A stretch of 63,762 nucleotides of DNA from Aestuariirhabdus haliotis (GTDB taxonomy: Bacteria; Pseudomonadota; Gammaproteobacteria; Pseudomonadales; Aestuariirhabdaceae): the NCBI RefSeq assembly GCF_023509475.1, contig NZ_JAKSDZ010000018.1, positions 1 through 63,762 on the forward strand, written 5' to 3'. This document shows positions 27,449 to 36,800 of this stretch, piece after piece. Below the pieces are notes generated by a model, which saw only the letters and a list, made by a program, of their open reading frames with translations, ran no database searches and had not been told where the DNA came from. The translations under genes were made by a program, and so were the position numbers. Each line of letters begins with the position of its first letter. The first letter of the stretch is position 1.

Positions 27449-30400
27449 TTACTCTTCCAGTAACCGGCGCCATTTATACCGACCCAACGGGGTGGATGTT
27501 ACATTGGTTTTTTTCACATCAATCCCTTCTTGTGCATCGGAGCTTACTGTCAATTCATGCTCACCGATACGCGTCGAGGATGTTGGAATTCCATCAATTT
27601 TGGCTCCAGAGGCTGCATTCAACCCAATCAAGTCTTTGCTATCAAATAGGCCATCACGGTTAAAATCATAAGGGGACTGATTCAATTGAGCGCCATTCGT
27701 GGCATTCACTTTCATAATCCAGCCATCGCCGCCGCCACTGCACTCATCGGATGATGGAATCGCGGTATTGAAGGTGATCACACCGTCAAAAAAGGAGGCT
27801 CTTACTGTCTGTTTCTCTGACTGATTGTTATAGCTCGACTTTAGCTCCGCATCTTTAGTTGTACTTTTAAAACAGTTGGCATCGCCGCCCGGTCCCAAAT
27901 CAGGTATCGCACAGAGAGTCATAAACCAACCCTTATCCTGAGCCAACCCGTTTGTCGCATAAAAATTGATCTGTTTCTGTGTGCTGTGGCGATACCACTC
28001 TTCGTACAGCACTCCCTCCTGAACAAGTTCCGTTTTTGACTTTCTGTCATAGCCTTTCGTATCTTTGTTGTAGACATCAACGAAGACTACGTCATTACCA
28101 TCAGAATCTTTTCCTGGCGTTTCAATCACCTTATTACTGCTATCTCGCTTAACGGTGACGCTGTAAAAATCGTTCTTGGCCTCTTCAACGAGAAACTGTT
28201 GCAGCAACTCTGATTTTTCGATTTTTTCATGCACGAAACTGCCCGACGCCTTGCGGTCAGCAATCCCGTAAAAATCCTCAAGGGGTTGTGAGCTTCCTCC
28301 TATAGCATCCTCTCTACCAATATATTTACCCGTGCCGAAATACACCATATAACCAAATTGTCGACCTAAAGGATGCGTATTAACCACAGGCTGCGCCATA
28401 ATGGGTCGTGGTTCATCTTTTTCATTTATGGCTTGGAAGAGGGGGGCTTTTTTACCGCCTTCTGTGATCGCGACTTTCCACTTTTTCTCATCTTTATCGG
28501 TCAGATCGAACTTCCACATATTGCCCTGAAGGTCGCCAGCGTAGACATAATCCGCAACAGAATCCCCATCAACATCTACCACATTGGGTGTAGATAATCC
28601 ATTAGGCGAACTGTTGGTATCACCATCATTGCTGGTATCAATGATTGCAATTTTTACACCTGTCTCGATATTAATAATAAACAGCATGGCTTTCTGGTTA
28701 TCGGAATTATAACCATTTCCGAAAACCGCTCCCCACTGACCATTATTAAGCTTAACAAGTTGGGGGTCGCTGTAGGTATACCCTAAATCATCGTTAGAAT
28801 ATTCCCATAAGAAGAGGCTATCGGCATTGGCCTCACTGAACTTTGTGGGGTCAGTAACATCTAGTGCAAAAACTGAACGACCTCCCCCCCCCATACCGGC
28901 AGCCAATACGGTCTTCCACGAATTTTTCGAATTAAAATACACATCAACAACCGTCGGCGAACCGTCAACCAGATACTCATGGGAATAGTCCGTCTCTGCC
29001 AACTTACCCAGTTTGTTATAGGCTCCATTAGGAATAAATGCCATTAACTCTTCGCCGGTATCGGCATTAAAAGCGTGCATCATGCCGTCATTGGCACCCG
29101 CATAAACAACCGCCTGACGATCGAGATTGGCTGCACGGAAGCTACTATAGTCTTTGCTAGCAACAGCATTAGGGTACGAATTTATTGGCGCTTGTACATA
29201 TTGTGGCGAGGAATGAACAATATCACCCAGGGGAGTGCTTCGCAGGCGGAATTTATAGGTTCCCGCCTTGCCATCCTCGTTACTTCTATCACCTCTGAGG
29301 TAATTGACTATAGCTTCACCATAAGCCGCACCATCCGCTCCACTTGGCATGGCATTTTGCAGCGATGCTTGTTGCGTAGCGTTCAAATTACTCCATTTAA
29401 AAGCATGCCCTTGTGCAGGATTAGTTGAGGGCACATTGGTAATAATGGCCCGACCGCTGGAGAAATTTTGTCCCGCCAATACTGTAGCCGCATCCCATTC
29501 GCTGGGGCACAGAGTACCGCGTGGATAGAGGGGTTTTTTGGTTACCGGATCTTTCCCAGAACAAGGGTGTCCCTCGGTATTGGTATGAGTACCATCGGAA
29601 AATGGCAAAGAGACCAAAGAGCCACTCCAGCGTTTTGAATCAAACTTGGCCTGATAAACATGGGTATCGGTATTCAAAGAGCCGGTACTGGCGGCAACGG
29701 CTGCAGCCGAGCCGGTGCGGTCTACAATTTCCGATAAAGCTCTGTTGATACCGTCGATCAATTCTTGAGGATTTTTGGCCGAAATAAATTGGCTGTAGCT
29801 ATTAACCGCCGCGTGCCAAAGATCGTCTATTTTCCTCGGATCATTATTGCTATCTTGATCAATATCTTTAGCACCCCAAGCCTTAGAGTCCACTGTAAGG
29901 TTCTTTCCTGATACTGGATCATTAGCAATGCCGTCTTCAGGGCTATCGGTATCTTGCAACAAACCACTCACCCCAAAGGCAACGGTAAAGGTGTTCATAT
30001 GCTGCCAGTCAGCCGGATCCGCGGAAACTGGTCCTACGTTGTCGTCCAAATCCGGGCGCAAATCCGTGATATAGAAGTAACGCGCGATATCGGCCAGGGT
30101 ATCTGATGAACCGTCGCCATCATGATCTCCATACTTAGTGTTCTCTTCACTGTAAAAGCCATCGGTAAACAACAGTGTATAGTTCGCCTGACAAGAGCTA
30201 GTAATTCGGTCTGTTTTCTCTGTCGACCCCATACCCTCGCTAATATCATACTTGCCATTATTGTTAAATTTTTTGCCTTCATAGTAACGCCCTGCTCGAG
30301 ACAACGCCGATTTTAACGGCGTACCGTATTGGCCCTGCCGAAACTCAAAATAAGATTCAATGATATTGTCGTTGTGTTTAACATAGCTACTATTATCATC

Positions 30401-31498
30401 TTTATAATCAGCAGTCGGTAGATCAATAGTTAATCGATTATTAATGGTGTGAAAACCATAACGCAAATCCGGCTGTTTGATAATCACATCCCCTACGGCG
30501 TATTTGCTCACATGCTGACGCTTTCGATGATAAGTAAACCAGTTGGCAACATTGGTTTTTAAAAGCTCCATATCCAGAGTGCCATCTTCACGACGTGCAC
30601 CAGCCAGATCATCATTACCTGAGATATCATCGCCTTCCACCAACTGGGTAACTGTGCCCTTGGAAGCCGAATAGGGGCCTGTACCACTAATATTGTAGGT
30701 GTAGGGAGTTCGCTCTACTTTCCAAATGCTACCATCCTTATATATTTTATAACGAACATAATTATCCCACACATCAACCCAACCGTTAGCTCCCATAGTC
30801 GCAATATCATGTCCAGGCCAATCAGAAGCGTTTTCGTTCCAACCCTTATCATCTATCCACACGGCCCAGCTCAATCCTGTCAAATCACGCGTGCCATTAT
30901 TCGATGTCAGAGTGGAATCTCCATCCACTTTAGCCTTGGTGATTTCCATATTAGCTTTACCGTGCCAAGGCAGGTATTTACGACCTGGATCAAAGTAGGT
31001 TGCGTTAAGATCTGAGCTCAATGGGCGCCAGTCATGATTTTTGTCAGTAGGGCTATAATTGTCACTAGACTCCCCCGTACAATATCCTTGAGTTACGCTC
31101 TTGGTATCACCGGATGTGGTATTAGAATTACAGGCTCGATTATTATACTTATTCAACTTGTTGTTAAAGCTGTAATGATAACTAGTAACGTTCGAACAGC
31201 TGGTTCCCCGATAATACTGTCCCACGTAGGGATTCCGACGCCTTGTCGAGTGACCATTATCGCTGTTACTTGTTGCATAATATGCGCACTGCAGGAAGTG
31301 AGCCGTCGTGGTCACACTCCAGTCCATAGAGCCCGAATCATCGACCACAAACAACACATTAGGGTCCGGTGACACACCCAGAAACAGCGGCGTGGGGGCT
31401 ATACTTAAATCCGCTTGTGTATTTCCGGCCATGGCAACGATGGCGCTGGTGGTAGCCATAACCAACGTTTTTTTAATACGAATCACTGCAGTTTTCAT
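27449..31498 (-). CDS. pilY1: Type IV pilus tip adhesin PilY1
   Basis: A 1349-residue secreted protein. The signal peptide ends near residue 29. A von Willebrand A-like region starts with an intact MIDAS motif DDSGSM (residues 53-58). The C-terminal half is the PilY1 beta-propeller with the calcium site DVDGDSVAD (about residues 972-980), followed by YVYAGDLQGNMWKFD. PilY1 caps the pilus, binds surfaces, and via calcium controls retraction. It is longer than the 1161-residue P. aeruginosa protein. GGAGG lies before the ATG. Base composition is richer in A/T than the housekeeping genes on either side. It is preceded by an unusual 119-base gap after pilX. Confidence 0.95.
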   Translation of the reverse strand: MKTAVIRIKKTLVMATTSAIVAMAGNTQADLSIAPTPLFLGVSPDPNVLFVVDDSGSMDWSVTTTAHFLQCAYYATSNSDNGHSTRRRNPYVGQYYRGTSCSNVTSYHYSFNNKLNKYNNRACNSNTTSGDTKSVTQGYCTGESSDNYSPTDKNHDWRPLSSDLNATYFDPGRKYLPWHGKANMEITKAKVDGDSTLTSNNGTRDLTGLSWAVWIDDKGWNENASDWPGHDIATMGANGWVDVWDNYVRYKIYKDGSIWKVERTPYTYNISGTGPYSASKGTVTQLVEGDDISGNDDLAGARREDGTLDMELLKTNVANWFTYHRKRQHVSKYAVGDVIIKQPDLRYGFHTINNRLTIDLPTADYKDDNSSYVKHNDNIIESYFEFRQGQYGTPLKSALSRAGRYYEGKKFNNNGKYDISEGMGSTEKTDRITSSCQANYTLLFTDGFYSEENTKYGDHDGDGSSDTLADIARYFYITDLRPDLDDNVGPVSADPADWQHMNTFTVAFGVSGLLQDTDSPEDGIANDPVSGKNLTVDSKAWGAKDIDQDSNNDPRKIDDLWHAAVNSYSQFISAKNPQELIDGINRALSEIVDRTGSAAAVAASTGSLNTDTHVYQAKFDSKRWSGSLVSLPFSDGTHTNTEGHPCSGKDPVTKKPLYPRGTLCPSEWDAATVLAGQNFSSGRAIITNVPSTNPAQGHAFKWSNLNATQQASLQNAMPSGADGAAYGEAIVNYLRGDRSNEDGKAGTYKFRLRSTPLGDIVHSSPQYVQAPINSYPNAVASKDYSSFRAANLDRQAVVYAGANDGMMHAFNADTGEELMAFIPNGAYNKLGKLAETDYSHEYLVDGSPTVVDVYFNSKNSWKTVLAAGMGGGGRSVFALDVTDPTKFSEANADSLFLWEYSNDDLGYTYSDPQLVKLNNGQWGAVFGNGYNSDNQKAMLFIINIETGVKIAIIDTSNDGDTNSSPNGLSTPNVVDVDGDSVADYVYAGDLQGNMWKFDLTDKDEKKWKVAITEGGKKAPLFQAINEKDEPRPIMAQPVVNTHPLGRQFGYMVYFGTGKYIGREDAIGGSSQPLEDFYGIADRKASGSFVHEKIEKSELLQQFLVEEAKNDFYSVTVKRDSSNKVIETPGKDSDGNDVVFVDVYNKDTKGYDRKSKTELVQEGVLYEEWYRHSTQKQINFYATNGLAQDKGWFMTLCAIPDLGPGGDANCFKSTTKDAELKSSYNNQSEKQTVRASFFDGVITFNTAIPSSDECSGGGDGWIMKVNATNGAQLNQSPYDFNRDGLFDSKDLIGLNAASGAKIDGIPTSSTRIGEHELTVSSDAQEGIDVKKTNVTSTPLGRYKWRRLLEE

Positions 31499-31617
31499 AA
31501 TATATCCTCCGCCTCGACGGACTCTGGAAAGGCAACGCCCTTCCTGTTGTGTAAATCTCGTTACCGCACTCTTAACATTGGTGCGCTTTGATCAAACCAA
31601 ATCACTCAATACCTGGA

Positions 31618-32244
31618 TCAATTGGTTGCGTAATTTTTAACAAAGGTGGATTGCACCTTAGCCGAGGGCCCATAGGCATCCGCGTCCACTGTCATACTAT
31701 TGCCCGTTATCCGATAGAGGCATCGCCACTGTTTGGATTGTCCGGAGCCCAAACCACCACTGCCACTGATGTCGTTACAAACCTGTTGTTCGATTACATA
31801 ACGGGGAGTGTAAAAAACCGAACCGTATGAAGCAGTCGGATCTTCTGCCTTAGTCGTCCACCAGGAGTCCACGCCTCCTTGTGCAGGATCAAACCACCAA
31901 CCAGCGGTTTGCGTTAGGTTATCACTGGACTTAGTGGCAATATCATCAGCATTCAAGCGCCATACTGTGACACCCGTTTGCTTATTGTCATACGCTTGTG
32001 GAGGTTGATCAGGGTTGATATTCCAGATAAAGAGTTCGCCCTGGCGCACCCCCCATTCAGCAGCCTGAAAACTCTCTGCTGCCAAGCGCTGGTTTCTCAC
32101 CATTTTCTCCTGCAAGACAGAATCCTGAATGCCACTGACCGCCAAAATGGTTATCGCTAAGAGCAACAGCAAGCTGACAATCAAGACACTGCCTCGCTGT
32201 CGCTTTAAAACAAGTGAGGTTGTATACCCTTGAGTACATTGCAT
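31618..32244 (-). CDS. pilX: Type IV minor pilin-like protein PilX
   Basis: A 208-residue protein. Its N-terminus, MQCTQGYTTSLVLKRQRG followed by SVLIVSLLLLLAITILAVSG, is the long leader and GspK-type helix of PilX, which carries Val in place of Glu at +5. A glutamate-containing helix (QEKMVRNQRLAAESFQAAEWG) follows, as in the family. It starts at ATG 32244, with a GTG at 32247 sharing one base with the pilW stop codon. AAGGGGG lies eight bases upstream. PilX is part of the tip complex that nucleates the pilus with PilV, PilW and PilY1. Confidence 0.9.
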   Translation of the reverse strand: MQCTQGYTTSLVLKRQRGSVLIVSLLLLLAITILAVSGIQDSVLQEKMVRNQRLAAESFQAAEWGVRQGELFIWNINPDQPPQAYDNKQTGVTVWRLNADDIATKSSDNLTQTAGWWFDPAQGGVDSWWTTKAEDPTASYGSVFYTPRYVIEQQVCNDISGSGGLGSGQSKQWRCLYRITGNSMTVDADAYGPSAKVQSTFVKNYATN

Positions 32245-32246
32245 CA

Positions 32247-33344
32247 CTATCGCCCCCTTAAATTCACGGTCAATTCAAACGTGCTGCGCAAAAAGCCATC
32301 ATTGAAAGGTACATTCTGGCCATCAAAGCGCAGATTTTGCCGACCTGACGCTGAATTAGGCATAGTGCTTCTTACGAGCATTTCGATACGGGCACTGGTT
32401 ACCTGCCCCCAGTCGCCACCGTTTGCTTCTATCTCGTCGGCGGCTAAATATTCCTTAACCGTTTCCCACTCATTGTTATTACTATTGACGCCATAAGTAA
32501 TATTTAACCGTTCAACCCCTTCGACCAGCTCTTGCGGTGCACTATCGGTGTTTGTCACACGGTATAACGAAGGCACATTACTACCATTTTCCCGAACGTA
32601 ATAGACTCTGGTAGACAGCTTGCGCAGCTCAGGATAGATATCGTTAGAGGGAGCAGGATCAAGTTCCATCTGAGTATTGAGTGAATTATTACAGGGGGTG
32701 TTAGCAGTCGCTGTGCAAGCATTGTATTCAACGCTTGTACCACCAGCAGGGTCATTAGTGATCTGCCAAATAGCCGAATTCAAACAGTCGTAGGTAGCAA
32801 CAACGATATCGTCTTTTTCTAGTGTGTGGATATTGTCATGAAGATCCAAGTTTCCATTTACACCCGCCGAACCTTTAACCGGAATGGCTATACCCGTTGC
32901 ACCGCGGACCACTAAAATATCGCTATTGGCTAGCCGATCGGTAATACGAGCATCGGGGGTTCTATCCCAATCATTAGTTCCCGCGTCATATTCAAAACCT
33001 TCAATGCCTCGCATCAGAACCCAGTTATTCACTTCCTCACTAAAGTTCCACCAGAAATTTGTGGCCGTATTATTGGCATCGTTTAGCTTATTCACCAAAC
33101 CAACGTTACCCATAATACAGCCTTTATCACCGGCAATTTCCAGATCTTGGCGCAAGAAATGAAGAGCATAGCGTGCCGATTCATGAACTTCAGCCAAAGC
33201 CGTTTGACCACGACTGGAATTGCTGGTGCCAATAAAAATCTGAGCGACACCAAGTATAAGAAACAACCCCAATGCCATAGCGATCAAGAGTTCTACCAAC
33301 GAATACCCACGCACACCACGATTCATGATATTGAATGCCTTCAT
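32247..33344 (-). CDS. pilW: Type IV minor pilin PilW
   Basis: A 365-residue prepilin with leader MKAFNIMNRGVRG and helix YSLVELLIAMALGLFLILGVAQI, with Glu at +5, followed by a large globular domain as usual for PilW/GspJ-type proteins. The ATG overlaps the pilV stop codon (ATGA), so translation is coupled, and the stop abuts pilX. In Pseudomonas PilW joins PilV and PilX in the priming complex for PilY1. Confidence 0.92.
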   Translation of the reverse strand: MKAFNIMNRGVRGYSLVELLIAMALGLFLILGVAQIFIGTSNSSRGQTALAEVHESARYALHFLRQDLEIAGDKGCIMGNVGLVNKLNDANNTATNFWWNFSEEVNNWVLMRGIEGFEYDAGTNDWDRTPDARITDRLANSDILVVRGATGIAIPVKGSAGVNGNLDLHDNIHTLEKDDIVVATYDCLNSAIWQITNDPAGGTSVEYNACTATANTPCNNSLNTQMELDPAPSNDIYPELRKLSTRVYYVRENGSNVPSLYRVTNTDSAPQELVEGVERLNITYGVNSNNNEWETVKEYLAADEIEANGGDWGQVTSARIEMLVRSTMPNSASGRQNLRFDGQNVPFNDGFLRSTFELTVNLRGR

Positions 33345-33883
33345 GGTACAAACTCCATAACCAGGCGACTTTTATCCGCAGCACCAGTCGTATAGTTATT
33401 TATCCAGAAAATTTTAACCGCATAGTTTGGACCCACACCATCACATTGAGCATCCAGCGTCGTCACACCTGCGGCACTTACACTGGCTGTACCATCAAAT
33501 GGATCTGTATCTCTGCATATCACCGCGTTGGCATTGGGCAAATTTAGCGCTACCTGTTGTTGCCACTCATAGATATCCTGGGTTGCACGCTGAGCGACCG
33601 TACAATTGGACGCTAAAAGATCACAGTTAGTATTCGGATTATTGGGTATAACAGCATCTCCATCCTCATAGGGAAAAGTCGACGTCATAGGGTCTTCTGC
33701 ATTAGCTCTCACTCGTTCCATAATATAATCAGCGTATACCATTGCCATAGTCTGATTGAACGAGTCCCTCTCAGCCTTGACCGCTCGCGCCTGCAAGCCA
33801 GCCATTCCGAGCAGACCGATACTGATTACCACCAGCGCGATCAATACTTCGAGCAGGCCCACACCTCGCTGGGACTGCAACAT
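33341..33883 (-). CDS. pilV: Type IV minor pilin PilV
   Basis: A 180-residue prepilin with leader MLQSQRG and helix VGLLEVLIALVVISIGLLGMAGLQ, GspI/PilV type. The frame extends to an ATG at 33937, but the start at 33883 has AAGGGGGGGG eight bases upstream and gives a leader of the usual length. It is the first gene of the pilVWXY1Y2E operon. A candidate promoter lies about 90 bases upstream. Confidence 0.9.
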   Translation of the reverse strand: MLQSQRGVGLLEVLIALVVISIGLLGMAGLQARAVKAERDSFNQTMAMVYADYIMERVRANAEDPMTSTFPYEDGDAVIPNNPNTNCDLLASNCTVAQRATQDIYEWQQQVALNLPNANAVICRDTDPFDGTASVSAAGVTTLDAQCDGVGPNYAVKIFWINNYTTGAADKSRLVMEFVP

Positions 33884-33973
33884 TGAGTTGCCCCCCCTTC
33901 CTGACGGCATATCATATTGACTGATAGTTGTTTTCATCCTGATTCCGGTTTCCGCCTACCTTTGATTGCTAGC

Positions 33974-34001
33974 AGTATAAGCTGGGGCATAACAATTTGA
34001 A
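33974..34001 (-). promoter_or_regulatory. Candidate sigma-70 promoter of the pilVWXY1Y2E operon
   Basis: On the minus strand TTCAAA (33996-34001) is 16 bases from TATACT (33974-33979). The -10 is good and the -35 is 4 of 6. It is the best match in the 381-base pilV-fimU intergenic region. No -24/-12 (sigma-54) pair is visible there on either strand. Confidence 0.45.
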
Positions 34002-34264
34002 GTCAGAAACGATGAATGGGCTTACACCCAGAATAAGCGGTCATACGCCCGCTTTTACGTGAAATGGCTCACACACTCCCAGTGACAAACATCACCATTT
34101 ATCCCCTTTAGGCGACGCACACCAATGCTTTTAACTGATTATTCAAGATCCAACCGATATACTAGTTATCCCGCCATTTTATCCACGCATCGGCAGACTC
34201 TATCCTTTATAGATAATATCGATATACTCGGAAATTGAAAAAAGTGCACACAGGTGAGCCCAAA
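34002..34264. other. Divergent intergenic region between pilV and the fimU-like gene
   Basis: A/T-rich, non-coding. Several TATA-like boxes precede the fimU-like gene (GATAAT at 34212, TATACT at 34223), but none has a fitting -35. No repeat or terminator was found. Confidence 0.4.
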
Positions 34265-34822
34265 ATGAACAGCAGTAACATTCAATTCAAGGCACAACAG
34301 CGGGGTTTTAATCTTGTTGAGGTGATGGTCACGATAACGGTACTGGCTATTTTAGTAACCCTCGCCGCCCCCTCGTATACCACCTTTATTGCCGATCAAC
34401 AAATTAAAGCAACCTCGAAAGAAATCGTTCGGAACATTCAATACGCTCGCAGTGAAGCAGTTAGTCGCAATGCCGTAATAACTATGGGCAGGACGCCAGG
34501 CAGTGCTAACAAAGCCTGGGAGGGCGGCTGGCAGATCTATGTAGATGCAACACCCACAGGAAACAGCGCCTTTGCTGCCGCAACAGACACAATGCTACGC
34601 ACAGTAGTAAGACAAGCCGAAGGAGTGACTTTAAGCGCTGACAATAACGCTAATAATTGGGTCAGTTTTAGGCGTGACGGACGCCTACTTGAGACTGCTG
34701 GCATAAACAATGTCGTGTTTGCTGTCTGTGATGGTCGAGGCACTGATAGTGGCAGAGCAATCACTATAAATAGTATCGGTCGCGCACAGATAACCGACAA
34801 CCCTGCCAGCTGCAACCCTTAG
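34265..34822 (+). CDS. fimU: GspH/FimU-type minor pseudopilin
   Basis: A 185-residue prepilin with leader MNSSNIQFKAQQRG and helix FNLVEVMVTITVLAILVTLAAPSY, Glu at +5, then the GspH domain (YARSEAVSRNAVITM, WEGGWQIYVD) with a C-terminal Cys pair. The start at 34265 has AGGTGAG seven bases upstream; the frame extends to a TTG at 34235. FimU normally sits first in the pilus-tip minor-pilin operon. Here it is divergent from pilV, with its own promoter region, and convergent with ispH 16 bases away. Assigning it FimU and the gene at 26032 FimT is by order and could be reversed. Confidence 0.8.
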   Translation: MNSSNIQFKAQQRGFNLVEVMVTITVLAILVTLAAPSYTTFIADQQIKATSKEIVRNIQYARSEAVSRNAVITMGRTPGSANKAWEGGWQIYVDATPTGNSAFAAATDTMLRTVVRQAEGVTLSADNNANNWVSFRRDGRLLETAGINNVVFAVCDGRGTDSGRAITINSIGRAQITDNPASCNP

Positions 34823-34838
34823 CTACTATTTTTTGAAA

Positions 34839-35786
34839 CTAATGAGGAGAAATACTCCTAAGCTCCTTAGGCATCGAGAAAACTATATTCTCTTCGCGCC
34901 CCTGCAGCTCTTCAACTTTGCCGCCACCTAACGCCTGTAAACGCTGGATGACCTGATTCACCAGCACGTCGGGAGCAGAGGCACCCGCAGTAACACCCAC
35001 GGTCCCACAGTCCTCCAGCCAGGAGTATTCGATCTCCTCAGCATTATCAATCAGATAGGCCGTCGTACCCATACGCTCGGCCAACTCACGCAGACGATTG
35101 GAGTTGGAGCTATTGGGTGAACCAACTACCAGTAACAATTCACATTCGGTAGCTAACTGTTTGACCGCATCCTGCCTATTTTGAGTGGCATAACAAATAT
35201 CGTCCTTGCGCGGCCCCTGGATAGCGGGAAAGCGCTCCTTAAGCGCATCGATAACGCGGGCAGTATCGTCCATAGACAACGTCGTCTGAGTGACATAGGT
35301 CAGGTGTTCCGGATCCTGCACTTGCAGACGTAGAACATCTTCTGCATCTTCCACCAAGTAGATGCCGCGACCTTTCTTTTGCTCGTAGCGCCCCATGGTG
35401 CCTTCAACTTCCGGGTGACCCTGGTGACCGATCAACACGCATTCCATCTCTTCGTTACTGTGACGAGCCACCTGCAGATGCACCTTGGTCACGAGAGGGC
35501 AGGTGGCATCAAATACCTTGAGACCCCTCGCATCCGCCTCGTCCTGAACGGCACGGGAAACACCATGCGCACTGAAGATGACGATGGAGTCATCAGGTAC
35601 TTCATCCAGCTCATCGACAAAGACCGCGCCGCGCTGCTTGAGGTTCTCGACGACAAACTTATTGTGCACGACTTCGTGTCGCACATAGATAGGCGGCTCA
35701 AACAGGTCCAGGGCGCGATTAACAATTTCAATGGCACGATCAACGCCAGCGCAAAAGCCTCTTGGATTGGCAAGTTTGATTTTCAC
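34839..35786 (-). CDS. ispH: 4-hydroxy-3-methylbut-2-enyl diphosphate reductase
   Basis: The last enzyme of the MEP isoprenoid route, making IPP and DMAPP with a [4Fe-4S] cluster. The cluster cysteines lie in [24 protein letters not shown] and [21 protein letters not shown] binds substrate. The start is taken as GTG at 35786, giving [11 protein letters not shown] as in relatives, with AGGAG five bases upstream; a GTG at 35792 overlaps that site. It is the last gene of the ribF-ileS-lspA-fkpB-ispH run, with nine to 33 base gaps. Confidence 0.97.
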   Translation of the reverse strand: MKIKLANPRGFCAGVDRAIEIVNRALDLFEPPIYVRHEVVHNKFVVENLKQRGAVFVDELDEVPDDSIVIFSAHGVSRAVQDEADARGLKVFDATCPLVTKVHLQVARHSNEEMECVLIGHQGHPEVEGTMGRYEQKKGRGIYLVEDAEDVLRLQVQDPEHLTYVTQTTLSMDDTARVIDALKERFPAIQGPRKDDICYATQNRQDAVKQLATECELLLVVGSPNSSNSNRLRELAERMGTTAYLIDNAEEIEYSWLEDCGTVGVTAGASAPDVLVNQVIQRLQALGGGKVEELQGREENIVFSMPKELRSISPH

Positions 35787-35801
35787 AAGCACTCCTACAA
35801 C

Positions 35802-36245
35802 TTATACAGCTGGCTGAACGTCAATAATTTCCACATCAAACAGCAGGGTTCGACCGGCCAATGGGTGATTAAAATCGACCTCAACCACCGTTTCACTCAA
35901 CCAGGTGACCACACCCGGCAGCTCAGAGCCACCCTGATCCGCAAAGGACAGCATAACCCCTTCAGATAACTCAATATCAGTACCAAACTGGGTACGTGGC
36001 ATACGCTGCACGTTCGCCTTATTATGTATACCAAAGCCTTGCTCAGGAGCCACAGTAAACTGCTCGCGGGCGCCAGGCACCAACCCCTGAATCAGGCTCT
36101 CAAAGCCCTCAGGCAAATTGCCATCACCAATGGTCAAAGTAGCAGGAGCCTTATCAAAGGTGGAGTCTACTTCGACACCATCTTCGAGCTTCAGAGAAAA
36201 ATTCAGGGTGACGGCCATATCGGGGCCAACGGAGTAATGACTCAT
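35802..36245 (-). CDS. fkpB: FKBP-type peptidyl-prolyl isomerase FkpB/SlpA
   Basis: A 147-residue SlyD/SlpA-type FKBP. The N-terminal VTLNFSLKLEDGVEVDSTFDKAPATLTIG and the flap domain (GFGIHNKANVQRMPR) are typical. It lacks the metal-binding His-rich tail of SlyD, which supports FkpB. AAAGGAAA precedes the ATG. It sits between lspA and ispH, a conserved gene order in gammaproteobacteria. Confidence 0.94.
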   Translation of the reverse strand: MSHYSVGPDMAVTLNFSLKLEDGVEVDSTFDKAPATLTIGDGNLPEGFESLIQGLVPGAREQFTVAPEQGFGIHNKANVQRMPRTQFGTDIELSEGVMLSFADQGGSELPGVVTWLSETVVEVDFNHPLAGRTLLFDVEIIDVQPAV

Positions 36246-36272
36246 TTTCCTTTCCCGGCAACCAGGTGCCTG

Positions 36273-36767
36273 TCAGTTTTCAGTTTCTTTAGCCGAGTCC
36301 CGATTGCGAATGGCATCGAGAATCAGCATAAATGCACCCAGAGTAATCGCGCTATCGGCAATATTGAACGCAGGAAAATAACTATTCTGGTAATACACCA
36401 GAATAAAATCGACCACATGCCCAAGCACTACACGATCATACAGATTCCCCAATGCCCCTCCCAATACCAGCGCCAGAGCGATCGCCAGCCAGCGCTCATT
36501 TTGCTTGAGAGACTTTAACCAGAACACCAACATCAGGCTAACCCCCAGGGCAATGGCAGCGAAAAACCAACGCTGCCAGCCCGACGCATCGCTGAGAAAG
36601 CTAAATGCGGCGCCGGTGTTATAGGCCAGGGTAAAATCAAACATTGGCAGCACGGACACACGCTCATAAAGCTCAAACGCACCGACAACATAGTGTTTAC
36701 TCAATTGGTCCAGCACCACTACCAGCACCGTCAACCACAACCAACGCAACATACCTAACTTCTGCAC
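36273..36767 (-). CDS. lspA: Lipoprotein signal peptidase LspA
   Basis: A 164-residue inner-membrane aspartyl protease that cleaves prolipoprotein signal peptides. Four membrane segments; the catalytic Asp pair lies in GALGNLYDRVVLGHVVDF and FNIADSAI. The start is drawn at GTG 36767, but ATG at 36752 (MLRWLWLTV) is as plausible; neither has a strong Shine-Dalgarno. It is 33 bases after ileS. Confidence 0.97.
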   Translation of the reverse strand: MQKLGMLRWLWLTVLVVVLDQLSKHYVVGAFELYERVSVLPMFDFTLAYNTGAAFSFLSDASGWQRWFFAAIALGVSLMLVFWLKSLKQNERWLAIALALVLGGALGNLYDRVVLGHVVDFILVYYQNSYFPAFNIADSAITLGAFMLILDAIRNRDSAKETEN

Positions 36768-36800
36768 CAGAGACTGCCCTTATCTATTACCATCAGTCCG

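Noticed and set aside
33884-34264. Sigma-54 promoter for the minor pilins
   Set aside because: With pilR nearby I looked for GG-N10-GC type -24/-12 elements on both strands and found none that fit; a sigma-70 candidate is better.
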